A DNA stretch of 64,000 nt from Flavobacterium tyrosinilyticum (lineage in GTDB: Bacteria; Bacteroidota; Bacteroidia; Flavobacteriales; Flavobacteriaceae): positions 1,505,383 through 1,569,382 of the forward strand of contig NZ_JAMOKG010000001.1 of NCBI RefSeq assembly GCF_023656565.1, in the 5' to 3' direction. The translations under genes and the position numbers were made by a program. Position 1 is the stretch's first letter. Every line of letters begins with the position of its first letter. Shown in pieces: positions 16,323 through 25,788 of this stretch. The notes beneath the pieces were generated by a model, which did no database searches, was not told the DNA's origin, and saw nothing but the letters and a program-made list of their open reading frames with translations.

Positions 16323-17480
16323 TTATTCACACCAAGATTTATAGTACTGACCATCATCTAATCCCATAGCTTCTTCAGTAACCATTAATGGACGGAAGGT
16401 ATCCACCATAACGGCTAATTCCTGAGTTTCTTTATGACCAATGCTGCGTTCCATTGCGCCTGGCGCTGGTCCGTGCGGAATTCCTTTTGGGTGTAAAGTG
16501 ATATGACCCTGCTCAATATTATTACGGCTCATAAAATCGCCGTCCACATAATATAGTACTTCGTCAGAATCTATATTGCTGTGATTGTATGGCGCCGGAA
16601 TTGCTTTCGGATGATAATCGTAAAGTCTTGGGCAGAATGAACAAACGACAAAAGTTGCCGTTTCAAAAGTTTGATGTACTGGAGGTGGTTGGTGTACGCG
16701 TCCAGTTATAGGTTCGAAGTTATGAATTGAAAATCCGTATGGGAAATTGTAGCCGTCCCAGCCTACAACGTCAAACGGATGTGTGGCATAAACCACTTCA
16801 TGAATCATTCCTTCCTTTTTGATTTTAATTAAAAAATCGCCTTTTTCGTCATGAGTTTCCAATTCGCTTGGCAAAATAAAATCACGCTCACAAAATGGAG
16901 AATGTTCTAAATGCTGTCCAGATTGGTTTTTATAACGTTTTGGAGTATAAAAAGGAGAATAAGATTCTACATAAAATAATCGGTTGTCTTCTGTTTCGAA
17001 ATCGATCTGATAAATAATACCGCGCGGAATAATTAAATAATCGCCATATTCAAACGGAATATTTCCTAACATGGTTCTTAATTTTCCTTTTCCTCTATGA
17101 ATGAAAAGCATTTCATCGGCATCGGCATTTTTATAAAAATAATTTCGAAGCGATTCTTTCGGCGCAGCCAAACCAATAATACAGTCTTTATTGACAAGCA
17201 TTGCTTTTCGGCTGTCCAGAAAATCATTTTCGGGTTTTAATTCAAAACCTTTAAAAAGAAGCGATTTTATATTTTTTCCGATTGCAATTTTAGGTTCAAC
17301 CGAATAAGAGTTTAAAATTTCTTTAACCTGAGTTGGTCTGTGTACGTGATAAGACAATGAAGAATGTCCGTGAAAACCTTCGGTTCCGAACAATTGTTCA
17401 TAGTAAAAACCTCCGTTTGGTTTTTCAAATTGGGTGTGTCGCTTTTGCGGAAATTCTCCGAGTTTGTGATATAATGGCAT
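16323..17480 (-). CDS. hmgA: Homogentisate 1,2-dioxygenase
   Basis: The 385-residue cupin-fold iron enzyme opens homogentisate to maleylacetoacetate. QLFGTEGFHGHSSLSYHVHRPTQV marks the N-terminus. HPFDVVGWDGYNFPYGFSIHNFEPITGRVHQPPPVHQTF and ISLHPKGIPHGPAPGAMERSIGHKETQELAVMVDTF-type C-terminal residues hold the family's conserved histidines and glutamates that bind iron. It is somewhat shorter than the roughly 430-residue proteobacterial enzyme, as is usual in Bacteroidetes. With hppD it completes two successive steps of tyrosine breakdown; the fumarylacetoacetase gene is not in the window. Confidence 0.93.
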   Translation of the reverse strand: MPLYHKLGEFPQKRHTQFEKPNGGFYYEQLFGTEGFHGHSSLSYHVHRPTQVKEILNSYSVEPKIAIGKNIKSLLFKGFELKPENDFLDSRKAMLVNKDCIIGLAAPKESLRNYFYKNADADEMLFIHRGKGKLRTMLGNIPFEYGDYLIIPRGIIYQIDFETEDNRLFYVESYSPFYTPKRYKNQSGQHLEHSPFCERDFILPSELETHDEKGDFLIKIKKEGMIHEVVYATHPFDVVGWDGYNFPYGFSIHNFEPITGRVHQPPPVHQTFETATFVVCSFCPRLYDYHPKAIPAPYNHSNIDSDEVLYYVDGDFMSRNNIEQGHITLHPKGIPHGPAPGAMERSIGHKETQELAVMVDTFRPLMVTEEAMGLDDGQYYKSWCE

Positions 17481-17797
17481 GGCTTTTCAATTAGATAATT
17501 AGTAAATTAGATAATTCGAAAATTTGAATTGCAGAGTGAATAATCAGTCCAATTTTTTCAATTGACTAATTATCTCAATTCGATAGAAGCATTATTCTGG
17601 ATTTCTCTTAATAAGAAATTGAAGATACTCTAATAAACCTGTCCAATTTGTTTTCATTATAACAAATGTCGTAATTTTTTCGAAGTAAAAATAAAAATTA
17701 TATTATTTATAACTATAAAATAACTTAGTTTTTTTGATTTAATTTTTATGATGTAAAAAAATACACTGTTTTTATTGAAGTATTCTCGGTTATAATA
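17481..17797. repeat. Spacer with inverted repeats upstream of hmgA
   Basis: The hmgA-proximal half (about 17484-17582) carries AGATAATTAGT (17493-17503) and its reverse complement ACTAATTATCT (17565-17575), within longer imperfect arms, plus a direct AATTAGATAATT duplication. The remainder to 17797 is AT-rich; I see no gene or clear terminator in it. Confidence 0.55.
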
Positions 17798-20068
17798 CTA
17801 AAATTGAAACCCGATACTAAACCACGTAAAGCTTTTTGACATTTCTGGAGACCAAGATTGTTTTACTTCGATTGGTCCAATTATGGTTTCTAAACCATAA
17901 CCAATGGCATATCCTGTATACTTTGGCATAGAAACCCAATCTACAGAAGAAAAAATATCATCTCCTAAGTTGGCAAAATTTGCAGATACATTGATGTGAT
18001 TTTTTTTGAAGATTTCGTAATCAATATTAATATCAGTTTTAATGTAACTGTTGCCGGCAATGCTTAGAAAATCGTATCCGTAGAAATAATTGAAATTGTT
18101 TATTTTGTTGTAACCATAACCACCAAATATAAAATCAAAAAAAGGAACACTGTCGCTGCCAATATTAAACCCAGCATCGGCTCCAAATTTTATGGTTGCT
18201 TTTCTAAATAGCGGTCTAACAACTGATATTTCGGCTTTTGCAATCGAGAAAGGTTTAAATTGCTTTGTATAATCTGATGATGCCATATAGGTTTGCAGAT
18301 CTGTAGAAAAATATAATCCAGAACTTGGGTAATATTTTTCATCTAGCGAATCGTACTTTAAATAGGCAAAGGCACTAAAATAATTGCTTTTTTCAATTAT
18401 GTTATCTTCGTTTGTAAGTGTTGGGGAGTTAATTTTTAGATACTTATATTCTAATCCACCGCCCATTAAAAATTTCTGGACAAAAATAGTCTGAAAATAA
18501 GCCTGATTGGTTATATCCATGAAGTCAACATTAATAAGATTGACATTTGGATTCTCTTTAAGAACACCACTCAAACTAGTCGTTACATTTCGATTAAATT
18601 GATTTAGTCTCGAACGGAAGCCAAAACTGATGTTAAAACCATTTTCGACATAATAATTAAAATCATATCTGAAATTATCACCCAAAATGATATCCAAAGA
18701 AGTAACATCGTTTTTTAAAAAAGTCTTTTTATGAGTTAGGTTTAATAAAACCGCACTTTTGTAAAGGCCATCATAATGAAGTCCAAGTTTTAAATAAGTC
18801 TGAGTTGGATTTTCTCGTAAAACCAAATCCAAATCGTCCTTATCGCCATCTGGCTGAAGGCAATAGGAGATAGTGCTAAAGTTTTGTGTTGCATTTAAGT
18901 TGTTTATCCCAGCTTTAAGTCCATCATAAGTTATGGTGCTTCCTGGTTTAAAACGAAGTTTACCGCGAATATATTCTTTGGTGTAATTATCTAATTTATC
19001 AGTATTTATGTCTTGAATATGAAGTGTGTCTGTTTCAACTTTTAATTTTGGCTTTTTGTAAAAGTGGTTTTCATCACTCAGAGTCTTGATTTTTTCATAA
19101 ACTGCAAAAGCGGCTTCTTCTCCTTTTCTAATGATTTCTTCTCCTCGGTCAAACGAAATAACTCCAAAATCACGAATATCGGGTCTGATGTAAACATCTG
19201 TGTCCTTTATTTTGTTTTTCATTTTTTCGATGGATTGCAGATTGGTAATCTGAACCAAGATTCGTGTGGCGTTTTTTAGGTTTTTTCTTTTCAGCAAATC
19301 GTCTTGAACATCTACACCAATAATAATATCTGCGCCGAGATTGCGAACTTCTTGTATGGGATAATTGTTTACAACACCACCATCAACCAACAAGTTTCCG
19401 TCAATTTCAACTGGTGTAAATAGGGAAGGAAAGGCCGAACTCGCCATCATGGCCTGAACCAGATTTCCTTTATTAAGCAAAACTTCTTCCCCTGTTTCAA
19501 TATTAGTTCCAATACATAAAAAAGGAGTTGGCAGTTTGTTGAAATCGCGAATGTGACGTACATTTCTAGTTAAACTGCTTAATAAATTATAATTGTACAT
19601 TCCTTTTGAAAGTGCTTCTGGAATGCCGACTCTGAAATTACTGAAAGGCAAGACAATCGCATATAACTCGTCATTCTTCTTGCCATAAAAATTCTTAGAT
19701 GAACGCGGAATATAATCGTTTATTAATTCGTCGAAGTTGGTTTGTTTGAAAATAGAATCGATTTGAGAAGCATTGTAGCCAGAAGCATAAAGTCCGCCAA
19801 TTACAGATCCCATACTGGTTCCGCCAATGTAGTCAATTTTGATTCCGGCTTCTTCCAAAACTTTCAAAACTCCAATATGTGCAAAACCTTTGGCGCCGCC
19901 GCCGCTTAAAACTAATCCTATTTTGGGTCTTTTAATACTATCTTTTTTTGTTTCCTGCGAAAATGATCTTGACGAAAACAAAAAGGTCAGCAATAAAACA
20001 AATGAGAATGCGTACGAAGAAGCTCCTTTGAGACAAATTTTTGAAATGTACAGTTGGAATGAACGCAT
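17798..20068 (-). CDS. Patatin-like phospholipase with Omp85-type C-terminal barrel
   Basis: The 756-residue protein has a signal sequence (hydrophobic core near residues 20-35), then a patatin domain: VLSGGGAKGFAHIGVL (oxyanion loop), IGGTSMGSVIGG (GxSxG nucleophile Ser) and LLVDGGVVNNYPI (catalytic Asp). A POTRA-like segment (LRFKPGSTITYDGLKAGINNLNATQNF) and a C-terminal outer-membrane barrel follow. This is the type V-like secreted phospholipase layout. The open frame extends to 20122 into uvrC; the Met at 20068 (MRSFQLYISK) avoids overlap and follows the uvrC stop by 7 bases, so the two are probably co-transcribed. Confidence 0.9.
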   Translation of the reverse strand: MRSFQLYISKICLKGASSYAFSFVLLLTFLFSSRSFSQETKKDSIKRPKIGLVLSGGGAKGFAHIGVLKVLEEAGIKIDYIGGTSMGSVIGGLYASGYNASQIDSIFKQTNFDELINDYIPRSSKNFYGKKNDELYAIVLPFSNFRVGIPEALSKGMYNYNLLSSLTRNVRHIRDFNKLPTPFLCIGTNIETGEEVLLNKGNLVQAMMASSAFPSLFTPVEIDGNLLVDGGVVNNYPIQEVRNLGADIIIGVDVQDDLLKRKNLKNATRILVQITNLQSIEKMKNKIKDTDVYIRPDIRDFGVISFDRGEEIIRKGEEAAFAVYEKIKTLSDENHFYKKPKLKVETDTLHIQDINTDKLDNYTKEYIRGKLRFKPGSTITYDGLKAGINNLNATQNFSTISYCLQPDGDKDDLDLVLRENPTQTYLKLGLHYDGLYKSAVLLNLTHKKTFLKNDVTSLDIILGDNFRYDFNYYVENGFNISFGFRSRLNQFNRNVTTSLSGVLKENPNVNLINVDFMDITNQAYFQTIFVQKFLMGGGLEYKYLKINSPTLTNEDNIIEKSNYFSAFAYLKYDSLDEKYYPSSGLYFSTDLQTYMASSDYTKQFKPFSIAKAEISVVRPLFRKATIKFGADAGFNIGSDSVPFFDFIFGGYGYNKINNFNYFYGYDFLSIAGNSYIKTDINIDYEIFKKNHINVSANFANLGDDIFSSVDWVSMPKYTGYAIGYGLETIIGPIEVKQSWSPEMSKSFTWFSIGFQF

Positions 20069-20075
20069 AAAAATT

Positions 20076-21869
20076 TTAATTGGTTTTGTAAAAGTCGACA
20101 ATTTTTTTGGCTTTAGAAACACCTATAACGTCTGAAATTTCTTTTTCTGTAGCCAATTTTAATCTTTTAACACTTTTGAAATGCTGAATTAAAGCAAGCA
20201 TGGTTTTTTCTCCAATTCCAGGAATGCTTTCAACGGAAGAATTAAGTGCCGATTTGCTTCGTTTGTCTCTATGAAAAGTAATTCCAAATCGGTGCGCTTC
20301 GTTTCTTAAATGCTGAATGACTTTTAAGGTTTCCGATTTTTTATCCAAGTAAAGCGGAATCGAATCTCCAGGATAAAAAAGCTCTTCCAAACGTTTTGCG
20401 ATTCCAATAATTGCCACTTTTCCTCTCAATCCTAAATCATCGATACTTTTTAATGCGGCAGAAAGCTGTCCTTTTCCACCGTCAATAATAATCAGTTGTG
20501 GAAGAGGTTCATTTTCGTCCAACAATCTTTTGTAACGGCGATAAACGATTTCGGTCATCGAAGCAAAATCGTTCGGGCCTTCAACAGTTTTGACATTAAA
20601 ATGGCGATAATCTTTTTTGCTTGGTTTTCCATCTTTAAAAACCACGCAAGCCGCAACAGGATTTGTTCCCTGAATGTTCGAGTTATCAAAACATTCTATA
20701 TGTCTTGGTTCAACAGGAAGACGTAAATCTTTCTGCATCTGCGCCATAATTCTTTTAACATGACGATCTGGATCTACAATTTGCAATTGCTTCAATTGTT
20801 CGATTCTATAAAATTTGGCATTTCGAATCGATAAATCTAAAATCTGTTTTTTGTCTCCAAGCTGAGGAACCGTTGTTTTAATGTTTTCGCCCAAATCCAT
20901 TTCAAAAGGAACAATGATTTCTTTTGATAATAATTGAAAACGCTCGCGAAGTTCTATAATGGCCAATTCTAATAATTCTTCATCACTTTCATCCAGCTTT
21001 TTCTTCATTTCTAAAGTGTGCGAACGAATAATAGAACCGTGAGAAATCTGAAGGAAATTGACAAAAGCCGCACTTTCATCAGAAACAATCGAGAAAACAT
21101 CGATATTGGTAATCTTCGGATTTATGATCGTCGATTTTGATTGATAGTTTTCTAAAACCTCAATTTTTTCTTTTATTTTTTGCGCTTCTTCAAACTGTAA
21201 ATTCTGCGCATAAGTGTTCATCAGTTTCTTGAAATCCTTTAAACTTTCTTTGAAGTTTCCTTTCAGGATTTCGCGAATTGCATTGACTTGTTTTTGGTAT
21301 TCTTCTAAAGGTTCCAAACCTTCGCAAGGACCTTTGCAATTGCCAATGTGATATTCCAAACAAACTTTAAACTTGCCAGAATTAATATTCGATTCGCTTA
21401 AATCGTAATTGCAAGTTCGAAGCGGATACAATTCTTTGATTAACTCTAAAATCGTATGTACGGTTTTGAAATTGGTGTATGGTCCAAAATATTCTGAGCC
21501 ATCTTTGACCATTCTTCTAGTAGAAAATATTCTAGAAAAAGGCTCTTTTTTGATACAAATCCAAGGATACGTTTTATCATCACGAAGTAAAACATTGTAT
21601 CGTGGCTGAAGTGTTTTAATTAAATTATTTTCTAATAAAAGTGCATCGGTTTCGGTTGGAACTACGATGTGTTTTATCGTTACGATTTTTTTTACCAGTA
21701 CATTTGTCTTGGCAGTATCGTGAATTTTATTGAAATAAGAAGAAACCCTTTTTTTTAAATTTTTAGCTTTGCCGACATACAAGATTTTCCCGTCTTTATC
21801 ATAATATTGATATACGCCAGGATTGTCTGGTAAAGTTAAAATTTGAAGATCTAAGGCTGGTTTTTGCAT
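20076..21869 (-). CDS. uvrC: Excinuclease ABC subunit C
   Basis: The 597-residue nuclease makes both incisions in nucleotide excision repair with UvrAB. The N-terminal GIY-YIG domain shows LPDNPGVYQYYDKDGKILYVGKAKNLKKRVSSYF. A UVR motif (LQFEEAQKIKEKIEVLENY) lies near residue 220, an RNase H-like endonuclease domain starts near PRHIECFDNSNIQGTNPVAACVVF with LIIIDGGKGQL, and the C-terminal helix-hairpin-helix is ESIPGIGEKTMLALIQHF. Length and order are normal. The downstream patatin gene starts 7 bases later. Confidence 0.97.
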   Translation of the reverse strand: MQKPALDLQILTLPDNPGVYQYYDKDGKILYVGKAKNLKKRVSSYFNKIHDTAKTNVLVKKIVTIKHIVVPTETDALLLENNLIKTLQPRYNVLLRDDKTYPWICIKKEPFSRIFSTRRMVKDGSEYFGPYTNFKTVHTILELIKELYPLRTCNYDLSESNINSGKFKVCLEYHIGNCKGPCEGLEPLEEYQKQVNAIREILKGNFKESLKDFKKLMNTYAQNLQFEEAQKIKEKIEVLENYQSKSTIINPKITNIDVFSIVSDESAAFVNFLQISHGSIIRSHTLEMKKKLDESDEELLELAIIELRERFQLLSKEIIVPFEMDLGENIKTTVPQLGDKKQILDLSIRNAKFYRIEQLKQLQIVDPDRHVKRIMAQMQKDLRLPVEPRHIECFDNSNIQGTNPVAACVVFKDGKPSKKDYRHFNVKTVEGPNDFASMTEIVYRRYKRLLDENEPLPQLIIIDGGKGQLSAALKSIDDLGLRGKVAIIGIAKRLEELFYPGDSIPLYLDKKSETLKVIQHLRNEAHRFGITFHRDKRSKSALNSSVESIPGIGEKTMLALIQHFKSVKRLKLATEKEISDVIGVSKAKKIVDFYKTN

Positions 21870-22006
21870 TCTTTTTTATGTGTGAAGATACTCGAAAAGC
21901 TTTTTTCAAAAACCATTCCGATTTCCAAATGAAGCTTAACATTGAATTAGTTTCAAATTTACAAAATCAAAAGAATAATTTCTATATTTAGATTTTATAA
22001 TTCTAC

Positions 22007-22984
22007 ATGAAAAATAGTACTCCATTGGTTATTTTTGGCGAATCGATTTTGCCGGGAGAACACAGAACGATAAACGTCGAAATTGCTCGGCTTCATACTA
22101 CAACAAAACTAAATATTCCTGTTATTGTTCGTCGTTCCAAGAACGAAGGGCCGACTGTTTTATTTTCTGCCGGAATACACGGAGACGAAATTAACGGTGT
22201 TGAAATTGTTCGTCAGATTATCAGTAAAAAAATCAACAGACCTGCATGCGGTACAATAATTTGTATTCCGGTGATTAATATGTATGGTTTTGTGAATAAA
22301 TCTCGCGAGTTTCCAGACGGGCGCGACTTGAATCGTGTTTTTCCAGGAAGTAAAAAAGGTTCGCTTGCCAGCAGATTTGCCTATCATATTGTCGAAGAAA
22401 TTTTACCAATTTTAGATTATGCAGTCGATTTTCATGCGGGTGGAGCAAGCCGATTTAACGCGCCACAAATTAGAATCACAGAAAACAATCCTGAACTGAA
22501 AGTTTTGGCCGATATTTTTAATGCGCCATTTACACTTTATTCTAAAAATATAAATGGTTCTTTTAGAAAAACCTCTGAAAGTGCCAATGTAAAAATGCTT
22601 CTTTTTGAAGGTGGAAAATCTTTAGATATCAATAATGAAATTGCAAATCAAGGTGTTTTAGGAACAAAACGTTTGCTCCATTATCTCGGAATGTTAGATT
22701 CTAAACAAATTATGGAACCTGCTTTAACGCCTTCAATTTACATTAAACAATCGGTTTGGCTTCGAGCAAAATGTTCGGGTTTGCTTCATGATTTTAACTT
22801 GATCGGAAAATTTGTAACCAAAGGCACTATCTTGGCTATTATTACAGATCCGTTCGGGAAGTTTGAACAAAAAATCAAAGCACCGCACGATGGTTATGTA
22901 ATCAATGCCAATCATTCGCCAATTGTTTATGAAGGCGATGCTATTTATCATTTATCTAAAACTCCAGACAATGCCGACGAGTAA
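22007..22984 (+). CDS. Succinylglutamate desuccinylase/aspartoacylase-family (M14-like) zinc hydrolase
   Basis: The 325-residue protein has the AstE/AspA fold: FSAGIHGDEINGVE supplies His58 and Glu61 as zinc ligands, and VDFHAGGAS the third His. FPGSKKGSLASRFAYHI is the substrate-loop region. A C-terminal beta domain (LRAKCSGLLHDFNLIGKFVTKGTILAIITDPFG) resembles a lipoyl-like fold common in this subgroup. It would hydrolyse an N-acyl amino acid or a glutamyl/peptidyl amide; the substrate is not deducible. Its end overlaps the next gene by 14 bases, so the two are translationally linked. Confidence 0.85.
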   Translation: MKNSTPLVIFGESILPGEHRTINVEIARLHTTTKLNIPVIVRRSKNEGPTVLFSAGIHGDEINGVEIVRQIISKKINRPACGTIICIPVINMYGFVNKSREFPDGRDLNRVFPGSKKGSLASRFAYHIVEEILPILDYAVDFHAGGASRFNAPQIRITENNPELKVLADIFNAPFTLYSKNINGSFRKTSESANVKMLLFEGGKSLDINNEIANQGVLGTKRLLHYLGMLDSKQIMEPALTPSIYIKQSVWLRAKCSGLLHDFNLIGKFVTKGTILAIITDPFGKFEQKIKAPHDGYVINANHSPIVYEGDAIYHLSKTPDNADE

Positions 22985-23540
22985 AAAAGAACTTCGAATA
23001 GAATATAAAAACCTACGTAAAGCACTTTCTTTTGATGAAGTAGAAGAGAAGAGTTTGGCAATTGCAAACCAATTGATTCAAATGCCAATTTGGGATAAAA
23101 TTTATTATCATGTTTTTCTTCCGATTGAAGAGCATAAAGAAGTCAATACCGAATATGTTCTGCATTTGCTTTCTGGAAAAGACAAAGAAATCCTGATTTC
23201 GAAAAGTGATTTCGAAACCAGAAAAATGACTCATTTTCTTTTAACAGATAATACTAAAATCAAAAAGAACGAATACAACATTCCTGAACCTGTTGATGGA
23301 ATTGAAGTTCCGTCTTCTAAAGTCGAAGTAGTTTTTGTACCACTTTTAGCTTTTGATGTTTTTGGAAATAGAATTGGTTACGGAAAAGGTTTTTATGATA
23401 AATTCCTTGCAGAATGCAAAACCGAAACCTTAAAAATTGGACTTTCATTTTTTGATGCCGTAAATCAGATTGATGATGTTTTTGAATCGGATATCAAATT
23501 AGATTATTGCATAACGCCAGAAAAGATTTATCAGTTTTAA
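22971..23540 (+). CDS. 5-formyltetrahydrofolate cyclo-ligase
   Basis: The 189-residue enzyme uses ATP to convert 5-formyltetrahydrofolate to 5,10-methenyl-THF. It begins MPTSKKELRIEYKNLRKAL, has VEVVFVPLLAFDVFGNRIGYGKGFYDKFLAEC with the GxGxGFYD motif of the family, and ends with the usual TPEKIYQF. The open frame extends 22 codons upstream, but only the Met at 22971 gives a family-like N-terminus; this overlaps the deacylase stop by 14 bases. No terminator is obvious before the repeat array that follows. Confidence 0.93.
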   Translation: MPTSKKELRIEYKNLRKALSFDEVEEKSLAIANQLIQMPIWDKIYYHVFLPIEEHKEVNTEYVLHLLSGKDKEILISKSDFETRKMTHFLLTDNTKIKKNEYNIPEPVDGIEVPSSKVEVVFVPLLAFDVFGNRIGYGKGFYDKFLAECKTETLKIGLSFFDAVNQIDDVFESDIKLDYCITPEKIYQF

Positions 23541-23560
23541 TTTAATTGCAAAAAAAAATA

Positions 23561-23941
23561 ATGCCACAGATTAGAGGATTATAAAAGATTAATCCATTTA
23601 ATCATTTTTAATCTGTGGCAAAAACACACACATTTAATTTTTTACACCCCATTTTATTGTAGAGATGCATCGCATTGCTTCTTACACAATGTTTGCCGAT
23701 TAATTGGATGTAAAAAAATAATGCCACAGATTAAAGGATTATAAAAGATTAATCCATTTAATCATTTTTAATCTGTGGCAAAAACACACACATTTAATTT
23801 TTTACACCCCATTTTATTGTAGAGACGCACCGCAGTGCGTCTAACACAATGTTTGCCGATTAATTGGATGCAAAAAAATAATGCCACAGATTAGAGGATT
23901 CAAAAAGATTAATCTATTTAATCATTTTAATCTGTGGCAAG
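23561..23941. repeat. 160-bp tandem repeat array (two full copies and a partial third)
   Basis: Copies begin at 23561, 23721 and 23881, exactly 160 bases apart; copy 3 stops after about 60 bases. Each starts with a hairpin whose arms are TGCCACAGATTA and TAATCTGTGGCA (23562-23573 and 23609-23620 in copy 1), then a TTTTTTACACCCCATTTTA stretch, then a GTAGAGACGCA palindrome and CACAATGTTTGCCGATTAA. Copy 2 has the intact palindrome (23819-23843); copy 1 is degenerate there. Small open frames across it are not credible genes. The palindrome also occurs at 39337-39584. Confidence 0.9.
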
Positions 23942-24040
23942 AAAATATTCGGATTTCACAAAAAAATATTCTACACCAAATTCCTTTAAAATCAAGGTTT
24001 CTCAATTTATTTTCACATAAGAAAAAGATTTTTAAATTTT

Positions 24041-24057
24041 TTGGCACGATTTTGCTT
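24041..24057 (+). promoter_or_regulatory. Sigma-54-like element before the vWA lipoprotein gene
   Basis: The sequence TTGGCACGATTTTGCTT carries both halves of a -24/-12 promoter, but GG and GC are separated by nine bases rather than the usual ten. It lies about 100 bases upstream of the ATG and just before a structured leader. Treated as tentative. Confidence 0.3.
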
Positions 24058-24070
24058 ACTCGAAAAAATG

Positions 24071-24114
24071 CAAATAATCCCCTCTAGTACATCCGGAATG
24101 CTAGTCCTTATTTG
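24071..24114 (+). promoter_or_regulatory. Structured 5' leader hairpin of the vWA lipoprotein gene
   Basis: An outer perfect stem CAAATAA/TTATTTG (24071-24077, 24108-24114) encloses an inner stem CTAG-CAT / ATG-CTAG (24084-24092, 24098-24104) with a CCGGA loop. It ends 39 bases before the start codon and has no T run, so it is more likely a leader fold than a terminator. Confidence 0.4.
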
Positions 24115-24153
24115 AAGCCTATAACCTTTTATTAATTTTTAAAAATTTACTTT

Positions 24154-25704
24154 ATGAGAAATCTTAATTTCTTTATGATGGCATTCCTCGTACTTACTAT
24201 TTTCAGCTGTAAGAAAGCGTATGCACCAGAAGAAGCTGCGGATTTAGCCGAAATCGCAGTAGCAACAACTGATTCAGTTTCAGATGAAGAATATATTCCC
24301 GAACCAAACACAGAAAGCTACGCAGGATTGGAAGAAAATCCTTTTGAATCTCCCCTAAAAGAGCCTCTTTCTACTTTTTCTATTGATGTTGATAATGCAT
24401 CCTATACCAATATTCGCCGATTTATAAACGAAGGACAGAAAGTTCCCAAAGATGCCGTTCGTGTTGAAGAAATGATCAATTTCTTTAAATACAAATATCC
24501 ACAGCCAGACGGACAGCATCCTTTTGCAATTCATACAGAATACAGCGATTGCCCGTGGAATAAAAACAGCCGATTGCTAAAAATAGGTTTGCAGGGAAAA
24601 GATGTTCCAATGACAAATTTGCCGGCTACTAATCTTGTATTTCTGGTTGATGTTTCTGGTTCGATGGATGAACCAAATAAATTGCCATTGCTAAAAGAAT
24701 CTATGAAAATTTTGGTGAAAGAACTTCGCAGTACCGATAGAGTTTCGATTGTAGTTTATGCAGGATCTGCTGGAGTAGTTTTAGAACCTACTTCTGGTGA
24801 CAATAAAGACGAAATTATGGATGCTTTTGATGATTTGCATGCAGGTGGAAGTACGGCAGGAGGAGAAGGAATCGAATTAGCCTACAAATTGGCACAGCAG
24901 AATTTTATTAAAGAAGGAAATAATAGAGTGGTGATAGCTACTGACGGTGATTTTAATGTTGGCGCTTCTTCCGATGATGATATGCTGAAATTGATCGAAC
25001 AAAAAAGAGAATCTGGAGTTTTCTTAACCGTTCTTGGATTTGGAATGGGAAATTACAAAGACAGTAAAATGGAAATTCTTGCCGATAAAGGAAACGGAAA
25101 TTATGCTTATATTGATAACATTCAAGAGGCAAATCGTTTTCTTGGAAAAGAATTTAAAGGTTCTATGTTTGCTATCGCGAAAGATGTAAAAATCCAAATC
25201 GAATTTAATCCGAATCACGTTCAGGCGTATCGATTGATTGGTTATGAAAACCGAAAATTAAATGCTGAAGATTTTAAAAATGATAAAATTGATGCAGGCG
25301 AATTAGGCAGCGGACACTCGGTTACGGCTTTGTATGAGATTGTTCCGATTGGTGTAGAAAGTGATTATGTTCCTTCAGATTTAAAATATACTAAAACGCA
25401 GAAAGTGGCTGGAAATCATAGTGATGAATTAGCTACAGTAAAATTTAGATATAAAAAACCTGATGGCAACAAAAGCATTGAAATCGTAAATGTAATTGCA
25501 GACCAAAAAACGGACTTAGAAAACAGTTCTCAAGATTTCAAATTTACAACTGCCGTTTCTTGGTTCGGATTAAAATTACGTGACTCAAAATATATAGCAA
25601 ACAGTTCAAGTTCTGATATTAAAAGATTGGCAAAATCTGGTTTGTCAAACGACGAAGAAGGTTACAGATCTGAGTTTGTAAGATTGGTTGATGCAGTAAA
25701 TTAA
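24154..25704 (+). CDS. von Willebrand factor A domain lipoprotein (YfbK type)
   Basis: The 516-residue protein starts with a lipoprotein signal (MRNLNFFMMAFLVLTIFSC, Cys19). An N-terminal segment FSIDVDNASYTNIRRFINEGQKVPKDAVRVEEMINFF is typical of YfbK-like proteins, followed by a vWA domain with the MIDAS motif DVSGSMD and ATDGDFNVG, and a C-terminal DUF3520-like region ending FRSEFVRLVDAV-type residues. It probably mediates metal-dependent protein contacts in the envelope. It lacks the extra N-terminal carboxypeptidase-like domain seen in some relatives. It converges on batE and is preceded by the repeat array. Confidence 0.88.
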   Translation: MRNLNFFMMAFLVLTIFSCKKAYAPEEAADLAEIAVATTDSVSDEEYIPEPNTESYAGLEENPFESPLKEPLSTFSIDVDNASYTNIRRFINEGQKVPKDAVRVEEMINFFKYKYPQPDGQHPFAIHTEYSDCPWNKNSRLLKIGLQGKDVPMTNLPATNLVFLVDVSGSMDEPNKLPLLKESMKILVKELRSTDRVSIVVYAGSAGVVLEPTSGDNKDEIMDAFDDLHAGGSTAGGEGIELAYKLAQQNFIKEGNNRVVIATDGDFNVGASSDDDMLKLIEQKRESGVFLTVLGFGMGNYKDSKMEILADKGNGNYAYIDNIQEANRFLGKEFKGSMFAIAKDVKIQIEFNPNHVQAYRLIGYENRKLNAEDFKNDKIDAGELGSGHSVTALYEIVPIGVESDYVPSDLKYTKTQKVAGNHSDELATVKFRYKKPDGNKSIEIVNVIADQKTDLENSSQDFKFTTAVSWFGLKLRDSKYIANSSSSDIKRLAKSGLSNDEEGYRSEFVRLVDAVN

Positions 25705-25727
25705 TTTAAAATTTCAAATAATTAAAA

Positions 25728-25764
25728 AATCCCAAATTTCAAGCAGTGATTGGAATTTGGGATT
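25728..25764. terminator. Palindromic terminator between vWA gene and batE
   Basis: AATCCCAAATTTC (25728-25740) pairs with GGAATTTGGGATT (25752-25764) with one mismatch; A and T flanks suit both directions. The word AATCCCAAATT recurs near 41657 and 41741. Confidence 0.7.
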
Positions 25765-25788
25765 TCTATATTTAAATATTTTAAAACT

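Noticed and set aside
20069..20122. Upstream extension of the patatin gene into uvrC
   Set aside because: The extra residues precede the signal sequence and would overlap the uvrC 3' end; the Met at 20068 fits better.
23561..23941. CRISPR array
   Set aside because: Units are 160 bases with no short repeat/unique spacer pattern and no cas genes; it is a tandem palindromic repeat.
23881..24087. 68-aa open frame starting in the third repeat copy
   Set aside because: Its start is repeat sequence and the rest is AT-rich spacer lacking codon structure.
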